A stretch of DNA of 64,000 nucleotides from Owenia fusiformis (Eukaryota > Annelida > Polychaeta > Sabellida > Oweniidae). Positions 38,701-48,102 of the stretch are shown piece by piece. Positions within the stretch are counted from its first letter, which is position 1, and every line of letters starts with the position of its first letter. The position numbers were made by a program, and so were the translations under genes. Below the pieces are notes generated by a model. It worked only from the letters and a program-made list of their open reading frames with translations. It searched no databases and was not told the origin of the DNA. The DNA lies in NCBI GenBank assembly GCA_903813345.2, contig CAIIXF020000009.1, positions 29,426,740 through 29,490,739 of the forward strand, written 5' to 3'.

Positions 38701-40011
38701 TTCATGTTATGCATTTCTTCTTCTTTATTGCTTATCACTTCAAATAGACTGCTGGGCACAAACGGACATACCCAATTGCCACATTGTATCCAAATCCATA
38801 TTAAAGATCGGAGAATATGCTGAATATTCTTGTGACATTGGTTATGGGACAGATGACAGCATGCGACAAGCGTGTACCAGAAATGGGCTTGTACCAAGGG
38901 AACCTCCAAAGTGCATACGTGAGTTGTGTGAAGTAGATTTGTGGTTTGGATCATTTATTGCATCTCTAAATGAAATTAATACATGGGACAACGTTTTTTA
39001 AATTATTGAATTTATTTTATGTATGACATATTTCCGTTGACCCTGTACTTGTGCTGTATAATATCCTTTGAGAACTGAATATGTCATTCCAGCCAAGTCT
39101 AAGTTAATTGAAGAATTGGGAAATCTACAAATACCACGTCCATATCGCATGGAGGTTGGAAATGTTACATTGGAAAATAGTCGCAATTTAAGAATAAACC
39201 GATCAGGAGAGGTGAGTAGGTCTTAAATATAAAACTGATGCCCTGAGTTCAGCATTAATTATAATTCATAGCAGTCCAACTGAAGTAGTGTATCAACACA
39301 ATGTGTCCCAAAGGGTATAACTCTATAATTCTGGAATAACTTCAATTTTGTTGGATACTCATTTGGGTTCATCCTATGCAAAATTTATTGATTCATTTGG
39401 TCATAATCATTTAAGTTAAGGTCGCTATGTGTATTTAGATACTGGAATGGAAGGTGTGGTCAGAAAGAACAACTAAAATCTATATGCAAATATGGCGGCC
39501 TGTTAATGAGCCGTCTTCACATTTTGGAAAGATAATGGCCGGATTTGAGTTGTTAGGGCAGAACATGATTCAGCTCTATCCAAAGCGAATCAATATAATA
39601 CATGTTCAAAAACATGAACGTATCAAGGTACAGTAAATTATGTTTTCATGTTTTGCAATGATACATAACACATTGAGGGTGCACTCGTCAAAATACCTTT
39701 TAAACGGGCTCTGTATTTCTGTATCACCCTGTATTATTATTGATTACTAGTATAGAAAGAGACACATCTGCCTGCATTTATTTCAGGTTGCCAGTGGAGA
39801 TGTTGTGGGATGGTTTGAGCCATTCTCCCCAACTGCTGTAAATTTTATTGCATGTAAGACCGGAAACCCAGGATATCCAGATGCTCACATATGGAAGATT
39901 AGCATCCCATTCAAACATTCCACTTTTATAAAACCACAGACTCAATTTTTGTTTTCCAAGCGATATTGTATTATTTCTTCTATTGGTTTAAAACTAGGGC
40001 CAATTTCTTGA
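28257..40011 (+). CDS. Secreted multidomain astacin metalloprotease (EGF-CUB-kringle-ShKT-sushi-CTLD mosaic), 28 exons, complete
   Basis: A zinc endopeptidase acting outside the cell; substrate unknown. Exons: 28257-28322, 29121-29276, 29556-29730, 30216-30360, 30444-30519, 30768-30882, 31060-31145, 31261-31387, 31500-31619, 32274-32383, 32647-32783, 32947-33068, 33193-33331, 33441-33559, 33735-33866, 34038-34232, 34510-34675, 34907-35142, 35293-35467, 35902-36002, 36267-36386, 36590-36736, 36887-37044, 37897-38236, 38748-38918, 39093-39211, 39439-39627 and 39787-40011. They join in frame to 1388 aa. Domains: signal peptide 1-20, propeptide to a furin-type RQKR (102-105), astacin ~106-315, EGF-like ~316-355, CUB ~356-478, kringle ~479-560, ShKT ~566-603, sushi ~610-673, C-type lectin ~674-807 and ~808-938, ShKT ~945-982, FAMeT-like ~989-1154, sushi ~1156-1211, C-terminal domain to 1388. 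Exon 14 could instead end at 33550 (3 residues shorter). A poly(A) signal follows four bases after the stop. Confidence 0.92.
29556..31387 (+). other. Astacin catalytic domain (exons 3-8)
   Basis: The zinc motif is HEFGHALGMSHEQ (His215, His219, His225; catalytic Glu216). The Met-turn is SLMHYSKW with Met268 and the zinc-switch Tyr270. The domain closes with DLMDINRGYQC, matching the family's C-terminal cysteine. TCIRF and the GCCWSFIG stretch match conserved strands. The cysteine that normally lies a few residues before the zinc motif is absent, and an adjacent CC pair occurs in GCCWS, so the second disulphide must differ from the usual one. Confidence 0.93.
31500..33068 (+). other. EGF-like and CUB modules (exons 9-12)
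   Basis: Exon 9 encodes a six-cysteine EGF-like module ending CSCICPAGLKGDC. Exons 10-12 encode a CUB domain: LTSPNYPESYPNDVTVYWFI, then VSVYIEDFDI, DDYLEIR and KHCGTN, closing with GGGSGFKAKITFI. Astacin-EGF-CUB is the classical tolloid/meprin-related order. Each module is bounded by phase-1 introns. Confidence 0.88.
33193..33866 (+). other. Kringle (exons 13-14) and ShKT domain (exon 15)
   Basis: The kringle shows YSGFMNFTQDFRQCINW, then DHNYCRNPNG, ALRPWCYTNEM and FCDI. ShKT follows as CHDIFDDCSFVL with CRKTCGMC at its end. Exon 14 has two possible donors (after 33550 or after 33559); both keep phase 1, and the second has the better consensus. Confidence 0.85.
34038..36386 (+). other. Sushi module and two C-type lectin domains (exons 16-21)
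   Basis: Exon 16 is a sushi/CCP-like module (GDVVKYNCKKNGEY, MSDGTWSGRSQFC). Exons 17-18 encode a C-type lectin fold (CPSGWATLGDHCYKAF, WLGFTD, ICKK) with EPN at 764-766 and WYD at 788-790. Exons 19-21 encode a second (GCKSGWRHNPANNACYRAY, WIGLNDRETEGEWIWSDG, FICE) with EPN at 901-903 and WDD at 921-923. EPN with a W-x-D partner is the calcium site linked to mannose-type sugars, so both may bind glycans. Confidence 0.88.
36590..40011 (+). other. ShKT, FAMeT-like, sushi and C-terminal domain (exons 22-28)
   Basis: Exon 22 is a second ShKT domain (CISILARMPDMCENQ ... CLYSCGFC). Exons 23-24 resemble the farnesoic acid O-methyltransferase-like extracellular domain (MEYFRFEVKTCKAA, YQIELGGGGNTKSFI, PFWVRATRKAQMLRIEVGTG), a fold usually not enzymatic. 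Exon 25 is a sushi module (CHIVSKSI, AEYSCDIGYG). Exons 26-28 encode ~177 residues (NRSGEILEWKVWS, YMQIWRP, GDVVGWFEP) that look like a beta-sandwich; I cannot name the family. Confidence 0.75.
37280..37670 (+). repeat. 26-bp minisatellite, about 15 copies
   Basis: Units of 26 bp beginning ACACTCTCCTCCATTAGT repeat head to tail with few substitutions, inside the astacin intron between exons 23 and 24. There are no spacers, so it is not a CRISPR array. A minus-strand open frame across it is a by-product of the repeat. Confidence 0.93.
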
Positions 40012-40014
40012 TAA

Positions 40015-40020
40015 AATAAA
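40015..40020 (+). terminator. Poly(A) signal of the astacin gene
   Basis: AATAAA begins four bases after the stop codon, implying a very short 3' untranslated region. Confidence 0.7.
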
Positions 40021-40024
40021 TCTG

Positions 40025-41677
40025 TTTTGATATACTTTTAACTGCTGTAGGCTTTTTTATTTTCTCTACGTAAATTAAATTGCACTGACAAAGAAAGCAT
40101 CACTAACATTAACCCTTTAAACAATATGCAAATATTTTCCTAAAATGCTTATTTCGTTAAAGGCCCCATGCAAAGGTTAAACATATAAGTTAATCATTCA
40201 AATATTACCTTACATGACTTATAAACCAATTTACATTTTTGGAAAATCTGCCTTTTAAAATATTAATTGTCTTAATATGTTAAAATATTCGAATTTCCCG
40301 CCTTTTTAGAAATAAAAGTTTAGACTTTACATTATCAAATACAACACAAACAGTTGTAAATCACACTATTTTCTCTATTCCATTATATTGATCAGGCAGG
40401 AGTCATATTCTCTCGAATCAATGAGTTCATGCATATAAAAACTTTAGAAGCATGGTATGATGTCACGATGATACATACGTAGTGTATCTTCAGCAAAATC
40501 TTTTTTCAAAAATTACCAATTTTTTCTCGTACAAATATTTTTTTAAATATGCCAAATGTTCAGATTGAAGCAATATTGGTCTATCCAAGTCAAAAGTATA
40601 TTTTTTATCATGCTTTGATTTTTTATACCATTGGATTAAATGGATTAGAATGTTTTTTCTCTGAACCACTTTATCTTGCTTATGACAGATGAGTTAAATT
40701 CTTGCTTATTTTTCGACTAAATTTCTTAATATTTTTAACACTAATAGGTTAGGATGTATGTTATGTGTTGGTGTAAATTATTATTAATTATTATTAATTC
40801 ATGTACGTGACAACTGGAGTTGATATGAAACAAATTCACAACTCTTTTAACAAAAAGTTCTTAGTCAAAATCAACCTTTTGAAATTAAATTGAAAAGTTA
40901 GTCACTTATACTCATAAGACAAAGACTGTAAGTTGTTAACTTTATTTGGGGCTTTTAAATCAAACAGAGACATATAAAACATATTTATACACTCCGAAAT
41001 CAAATGAAATAATCTAGTCTGCATTGGGTTCATCATTTGCAGACAGCCTTCCCCGTTGTGTGTCCAGTAACGACAGAAGTTAAAGTTATTGAAAATGGGG
41101 CTAGCAGTCAACGTGTACGTTTTCGTTTACTTGCAGTCCACTAACCACTACGGATCATGTTTGAGTATGTCCCCTGCACGAAATATTTCTGTAATGACAC
41201 ACTTTTTGTAGGGGTGCTATTTTTGTCAATAGAAAATAAAAGGAGGCCTTTATTTTAACTGGGGCCATTATCAACTCAATCAATGGTATCAACTAGGTAA
41301 ATGCACTTTCATTTTTTATCCAATTGCTATCTACATGTACGTTTGTACTACAAATCATGTTACTAAGTACATGTAACTAAAGCTAATTATTTAGCTAATG
41401 AATAAATTAAGTTACGTGATCCTTTGTTTTGTACACACGTTACTAGCCATTGGATACTGGATACTTTGGCCTTTTTGGTCAATCAATTGATAAATTAAAT
41501 TTAGTAACGTAATTCTTTAAAAAATTGGTTACATTGTGTTTAGTTTTGTACAAACATCACTTACATGGATACATCAGCACCGTGATTAGAACCTACGCTT
41601 GGGTTTGTAAATTGTGGGTTATATCATACGTGTCGGATTCTATCCCCAGATTCTATCACGAGTGTTGAAAGCTGAGG
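40025..41677. other. Gene-free stretch after the astacin gene
   Basis: AT-rich sequence with no recognisable exon, RNA gene or mobile element. It contains simple AT runs and short non-conserved open frames only. Confidence 0.4.
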
Positions 41678-41864
41678 CCCGGTGTAAAAGGGTAGGAGGT
41701 CCTATCAAATTATGGTCCTACTCTTTGATTTATATGGTGATAAATACAACTCTTTCCCTTATTATCTTATTAACAATCAGGGCCAGTAAGGGCCGTTTAG
41801 AAAGGGGACCATAATCCCCAGGGGACCATAATCCCCAGGGGACCATAATTTCTTTCACACCGGG
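41678..41864. mobile_element. 187-bp MITE with CCCGGTGT ends and an internal 17-bp triplet
   Basis: Inverted ends CCCGGTGTAAAAG and CTTTCACACCGGG enclose an AT-rich body. Three tandem copies of GGGGACCATAATCCCCA (last one partial) lie at 41804-41849. No coding sequence and no clear target duplication. Confidence 0.7.
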
Positions 41865-42850
41865 TATATACTCCCAATTGAAAAATAAAACTAATTACCA
41901 ACTTATTACCAACTAATTTACAACTAATTATCAACAATTCTGCTGGCAATTGGAATTAAAGTTAAGCGTTAATTAAATCAATGATAATTATGGCCTAATA
42001 GTAAGTTAGGTGATAATTGGAGATGATTTTCCATAGGCTTTTTTCAATTGGGCTGTCAAAAAATAAGTCTTATTCTTATCCAGCTTATAAAAATCAGTCT
42101 TATTCTTATACAGATAAGTAATCTCTAATAAAGTATAATATACTCAGTATAATATACATGTATACACCACGCATTAACAACTCTGTACACTAGGACATTT
42201 TAAACATTTTTAACGTATTCCTGGGTCTCAGGTTGAAAGTGCCGTCAAGTGGCCGGTCGTTCATGCCAGAAATTAGAGCATGCCATATTTAAAGTTTTAT
42301 CAACGTTTGAACTACCAAAATGGTTTTCACGCAGTTTAAATATATCAGTCACGTGACCTTTAGATATTTGAAACTCGGTCAGTTTATTTATTTATTTGAA
42401 GATCGATAAAATGTATTTATTTACAAGTGTAATACGTTAACAATGTCATCAAATAACGATAAGTAGAAAAACATCACGTTACGCTGGAAACAGTTAGATC
42501 TTAAGGTAAGTTGTCTCCGAAATTTGAATTGTTGAATTTTTTTGAAAATTATTTTTCACTTTTTTCATTATGATTGATCGTCCATCACTTTGATAAGCCT
42601 AGTGTAGTTAGTCAAGTGAACTCGACGTAATGTTTGTTGTTTCACATTACTCTTTGATATGAATATTTGTTTTTTTAGATTTTATCAACATTAGATCGAC
42701 AAGATTAGGGGAGATGGTCGAAATAGCCCCATGTCAAAGTAACCTCATACATCGAAGTTTGATGCATCTCCCCCAATCTTCAAAATTGTTTTGTTGAACC
42801 ATCACCTTAACCCAGATAATTGGGGATTGAACCAAATCAGATAAGTCTCA
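41865..42850. other. Gene-free stretch
   Basis: Nothing coding is recognised. A short direct duplication 'AGTCTTATTCTTAT.CAG' occurs near 42066 and 42101. Confidence 0.4.
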
Positions 42851-42854
42851 GTGT

Positions 42855-43494
42855 CACGCGGTACTAACTTCGACCGTTTAATTTGAATTTTTACCTACGG
42901 GATGTTTGAAAATCAAGGATTACGAGTCTCGTACTGCACCGTTTTTCTTCAAACTTGTTCTTCTTCTTCTATTAGAGTACAGACTCCTCTTTAGGATATT
43001 TCGTACTATGTGTGCTTGCATGCGGTGTATATTTTTTTTTTCTTTTTTTTTTTCAATACTTAAATGACATTGAAATACTAATAAAATCTTATCAAAGTGC
43101 GGTGCGGTGTATATACAATTGTAGTGTGAGTGTGCATTAAAATGTCTAAAATCGTTTTAAAATCGTCATCACTTAGTACGAAAGCATCACACTCCCTGCC
43201 TCCTTCTTAAAAATGTCCAGGGAATCGATCATGGCTACATTTGCTGGAAGAAGGTTCCATAGTCGTATGGTTCCATTCAAAGAATAACAAAAATCCCTTT
43301 CTGTTGGTACATTTTTCTCCTAAACAGAGTCCCTACTTCCAGCGGCATTTTGGTCCCCAGCTGTAAGAAGGCCTTCTAACAGCTGGGGACCAAAACGCTG
43401 CTTGAACGAGGGACTCTTTACAATAAAGAAGTCCTTGATTTTCGAGCATCTGATAGGTCAAAAATTCAAATTAACGGTCGAAGTTAGGACCGCG
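42855..43494. mobile_element. 640-bp element with ~65-bp inverted ends, carrying a LINE tail
   Basis: Ends at 42855-42921 and 43427-43494 are inverted copies (CACGCGGT.CTAACTTCGACC, AATTTGAATTTTT, GAAAATCAAGGA). Inside, 43325-43420 is a second foldback with arms 'AGAGTCCCT' and 'TTGGTCCCCAGCTGT'. The 43174-43320 part encodes a LINE tail on the minus strand. Confidence 0.65.
43174..43320 (-). pseudogene. LINE remnant: end of a non-LTR reverse transcriptase
   Basis: The minus strand reads NVPTERDFCYSLNGTIRLWN, then LLPANVAMIDSLDIFKKEAG and a stop. This is the conserved 'R-LWN-LP ... SL--FK' ending of Jockey/RTE-type reverse transcriptases. A stop lies just upstream, and nothing else of the element is present. 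Confidence 0.75.
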
Positions 43495-43543
43495 TGAGTG
43501 TGCAAGACGTGCCTGAAACCAAATTGTAATAAAACATACAAAA

Positions 43544-44459
43544 CACTGGCGGATCCAGAACCTAGCAAGGGGGGGGGCATATTTCAAGTCGGCACTTAAA
43601 TGGCTGCTTGCACAGAAAAAAATTTGGGCCCCTAAAATCAAAAATTGGGCATAAATTTTGAAAATTTAAGGCCTATTTTTGATTATTATTTCACCACCAA
43701 GAAGTGGTGACATCTTGTTATGATATGGCGATCGGCGTCCGTAACAAATTCTTACAACTTCCAATAACTTAACAAATACTGTAACACTGATATCTTCAAT
43801 TTTTTTCAAAATCACCTACAAGTTTTCAGAAGTTCAAATCTGACTATATTTAAGATTTGACCTTCAATGACCTTTTCAGGGTCAAAAAGGTCTTTTTCAA
43901 CTTGCTTCAAATTGACCAATTTTTTTCAAAATTAACTACAAGTTATCAGAAGTTCAAATCTGGCTTTAGATTTGAGATTTGACCTTCAATGACCTTCTCA
44001 AGGTCAAAAAAGGTCTTTTTTCCAACTTTCTTCAAATTGACCATTTTTTATCAAAATCATCTGCAAGTTCTCTAAAGTTCAAATCTGGCTTTTGATTTGA
44101 CCTTCAATTAAATTCTCAAGGTCAAAAAAGATTTTACCTTCAATACTCAAGGTCAACAAGGTCTTTTTTCAACTTGCTTCAAATTGACCAATTTATTTAT
44201 TCAAAATTATCTACAAGTTCTCAGAAATTCAAATCTGACTTAAGATTGAACTCATAATATTATGAGCAACTAGGTGGTGACATTTTGTCATGTTAATGCC
44301 TTGTTTGGCTTAAAAAGGGCTTAAGAGGCCAAGTTACAGTATGTCCTAAATGGCCCATTTTTTGAGGCCCTCCAAAATTTTGGGTCCAAAAATTTTTGGG
44401 GGCCCTTAAGATTTTTTTTGTGCCAACCTTAGGGGTCTTCCCCCCTGAATCCGCCAGTG
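43544..44459. mobile_element. Non-autonomous CACTA-like element (~916 bp)
   Basis: The ends are CACTGGCGGATCCAG and its inverse (CTGAATCCGCCAGTG), with G/C-rich subterminal tracts (GGGGGGGGGC; CCCCCC). CACTG ends are typical of animal CACTA/EnSpm elements. No transposase is visible. A clear 3-bp target duplication is not seen, which lowers confidence. The middle carries the 43690-44300 tandem-repeat element. Confidence 0.6.
43690..44305 (+). repeat. Tandem array, ~120-bp unit, about 4 copies, with conserved end motifs
   Basis: Units are marked by 'TTTGACCTTCAATGACCTT', 'CAAGGTCAAAAA.GTCTTTTT' and 'CTTCAAATTGACCAATTTT'. The array is bordered by 'CCACCAAGAAGTGGTGACAT' and 'AGGTGGTGACATTTTG', the latter matching short copies at NUP85 introns (3153-3275, 4200-4300). 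Confidence 0.7.
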
Positions 44460-44939
44460 CAAATATACACTGTATCACAGGACACTGAGGACAGTGTACT
44501 GGATGTCTTGAGAACTAGCCAAGATACATATATTATTATCTACAAAATGTTTTGATACTTAAAGGGATCCAACACCTTACAAAACTTCTTAACGGAGAGG
44601 AATAAGGGAAAATGCTTGCCGGATTCTGAATCTGTGTATTTTTTAATGATTTTTCACCGTCTTAGAATTTCAATTTTTTTCCTTTGAAAAAATGAGATTT
44701 GCATTGTTTTCCAATTAGAAAAATGAGTAAACATGAATAGCTCGAAATCTAACGGTGAGATTTTGTTTTAAAAAATCATGGATATCAAGGCTAAATATAG
44801 CTATACAGTAAACATAAAAAAGCAATGCTTGGACTCTTCATATTCACACAAAAAATTAATTAGTAAATGAGGTTTGATATTTGTGAGAATAAGTTGTACG
44901 AGGTGCAATGCTCTACAAACACCAGACTACAGGGTGGAT

Positions 44940-45171
44940 TAGGATCAATGACACACATAAAAATTAATTTAAAAATATTTCATGATAATTATCTCAAACA
45001 AAAGCAGTTAGCGAAGGATACGTTTCATTACACTCAATAATAGTTATCATTTTTGACTATATATACATATCTCATGGAAATGTATTTCCATCTGCTCAAG
45101 ATATCATATTTTAGCTTCGAAAATCACAATCGTTGGATAATACATTTGTCTCAGAATGATAGGCCACCCTG
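44940..45171. mobile_element. 232-bp MITE with TA target sites
   Basis: Short inverted ends CAGGGTGG and CCACCCTG are each flanked by TA, a mariner-like structure. The interior is AT-rich and non-coding. Confidence 0.5.
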
Positions 45172-45221
45172 TAGCAATGTAGCTTTCACTTGAAGTGTAC
45201 CCTTGAGAATAATGAACTTAC

Positions 45222-45297
45222 TTTCAAATTGGTCTTGCTTTTGTGGTGTATGTTGCTTTTTAGCAAATCTGCCACGCTCATTTCTTTCCAGAACCAT
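45222..45297 (-). CDS. Weak candidate exon (MVLERNERGRFAKK-type start)
   Basis: Not recognised with certainty. A short minus-strand frame starts MVLERNERGRFAKKQHTPQK and runs to a GTAAGT donor after 25 codons. The basic 'RGRFAKK' style is seen at the start of some transposon-derived and DNA-binding proteins. No following exon was found. It could be a chance frame. Confidence 0.15.
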
Positions 45298-45349
45298 CTT
45301 GTTCAAATGTATCACTATATTATACGCGCATGTATAGACAGATGACATA

Positions 45350-48102
45350 GATATACATATAAATTATTTATTATGCACCTCATTAAAATACTCAAATCTG
45401 ATTGGTTCTTGGTTGCTTGTAATTTGGCAATACTCTGCTCTTTTCTGAAAACTGCCGGATATTTTTTTTAATATCTGACCCTTTCGAGAAAAAGGGTCGG
45501 ATACTTTTTTCAATGTTTTTGCAACATTCCCACTTCAGAGTTTTATTTCTTAATAATTGGAGTACTACTTAAAGAGAGAATCAGATATAGCGAGCAGGCT
45601 AAACAAAAAATTGTTTCAATTTTAGAATATTATTGGCTCATGTCATTCCTTGTCATGTCTATTTTCTAAAAATCACAAAAGTGCATACTTTATTCCAGGA
45701 AAACTAAAGATTTTTACAATAATGTATTATTTTTCTATAAGGATGGTAACCATTCTTATAATTTGGGAGAATTTAAACATTTTTCACTCATTTTTGCACT
45801 TTGAATCATTAATAACTTCACCAATTTATAACATATTGTGAATCTTTTGGGAGATATTGTATTTGATATTGTAAGGAATAGATAATTGGTAGGTCAATTA
45901 TACATGTTGCTTGTAATTTTGTCACCCCCTATAGATCAGATTCTGCCTTTAAAGCTTACATCTGAAACTGGCGGAAAATAGAAGAAGAAAATGCACTTAA
46001 TCAATCACAATTACCCTTATCATTCAAAAGTTACATATAATTCTGCAAGAACGTCTCGAATAAATAAAAATTAAATTCCTGGGGCAAATATTTTCGTCCA
46101 GTGTAGCAAATAAACTGGCCGGAAGTTGTCTGAGTTTTGAAAGTATTTGTTTAATATTGCACCTGTATTTACTTACATGGGAATATATTCCCTTATGGAA
46201 AAATGCAAATGCATGAACATATATTTTCACCTTATATATGACTATCTAAAATGCTGATGAGGGACGGAATGATTTTTTTCTATAACTGTAAAAACAAATA
46301 ACTAATTTTGAAGGAAATAAACTGAGTTTATGTTGAATTTATATGTTGAATTTAGCCTACTTTACTGGTATATTTGATCATATATCAGTACCACGATATT
46401 GTCAATTATCCTGATCCATAAAAAGTAAAAAAAAGTGTTTCACACGCCATGGATGTGCGCGAGGTACAGTGTTTTTTCTCAGAAATGGCAGAAAAAAGGT
46501 GGAGGGGGATTGGGCCACGCGCGGGCAAGAATGAGAAACAACTAATTTAATTACCCTAACCTTAGTTCATCCAGTAGTATGTTTTTACTGAAAGGTAGTG
46601 TTTTTATATGCAGCTTAATAGCATAAAATATGTTGAATGAAGCATATGGTGTGGATTAGTCGTGTGACACACAAACTGACCAATACATGAGGGTATTAGC
46701 TACTTTTCACATAAACCAAAGGAGGACAATGCTTTTATTTCAACTGGGAGCTTACCTCCACACGACTGATCATGTGACCATGGTGGTGGTCCCCTTTAAC
46801 AGTGTATATATAGTGATATATCAGGAAATGCTATGATGTTGTCTTGTTTCTATACCAATTATTTGAATCAGTGAATGAGCATAAATGAAAACTTGACAGA
46901 CTTCTGGATGCTTACAAACATTTTACACACTCGACCCCTTCTAATTCTTTTAAATCACAGCCATCTAACAATGTGAAGATTCATACATACTAGAATTCTG
47001 TGATTCCGGGTCGCCGCAGAAAAACCACTGAATTTTGGGTATCAAAATTTTTGCAGAATTAGATTTTATTTTTGCGGAAAACTTGATTTTTCCAGTCAAC
47101 CATCTCACCTCATATTTTTCACTCAACTTGACACCCTGTAATCAAATACTGGTGGTTTGAGGATTTCCAAGGCAAAATGTTATTATTATTATTATTATTA
47201 TTATTATGTCGCTTTTTCCAATTTCTCCAAGCTTGCTCCAGTGAACTTGAAGATTTCATCTAATATGTCACGAAATTTGAATTCCCTACAATTTTGTGAT
47301 AGTTCAGATGAAGCCATTGTTTGCAGAATTTATTCCGGAATATGGGATTTCATGGAGAATTTTACTTTTCATGCAGAATTTCTGTGATTTTCTGAAATTG
47401 GGATTTCATATAATACATCATCACAAGAGCTTAAATGCACAGAATCAACGACGATAAGGTCCCATGAAATGAGAACGAAGTGATTGTAGTTGGTAGTCGG
47501 TGTAACAATGTTCTCTGCAGGATTTTTACTCAAGTGGGTGCAAACTTCTCATTTTCATAATTCAGACCAAAATTGGCCCAAACATGCCAATTATTTCATG
47601 ATTTTTCTCATTTCCAACTGGGTGCAAATGGATTTTCAGGTGGATGTAAGCCTGTTTTTAAAATCTCAGGTGGAGGGTGCTGCTGCCACTTGCTTTAATG
47701 GTAGGGAGATCACTACAATTACAAGAAACAAACAATCATTTTTTTACATATTGATAGATTAATTAATTTTATTTTCAAAACAGCATCATCTTTCAGTTTA
47801 CTGATACCATCATGCTTGGTGATTGTTAAAAAAGATTTACAACGAAAAAGATAGGAAGTAGATACTCCACCAGAGAGGGTTTAAAACTAATCCTTGCCAT
47901 GGTATAAGAATAATCTGAGACACATTAATACAATGTTTGCCCGTATCTTCAAATAAAACATATCACTGAATACCTCATGGGTAAACTATGGAGGAGTTAT
48001 TTGCAACAAAATACCCCATATCTGGAACAGCACACTCTTTTATTGTGTTATATTGAATGTACTCAATAACTTACATGACTGACAAACTGCATACAATTTC
48101 AG
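45350..48102. other. Gene-free stretch; microsatellite at 47180-47207
   Basis: No exon could be supported. A (TTA)n microsatellite occupies 47180-47207. The end of the interval must contain the ENKD1 promoter and possibly an untranslated first exon, because the ENKD1 ATG directly follows a splice-acceptor-like CAATTTCAG. Confidence 0.4.
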
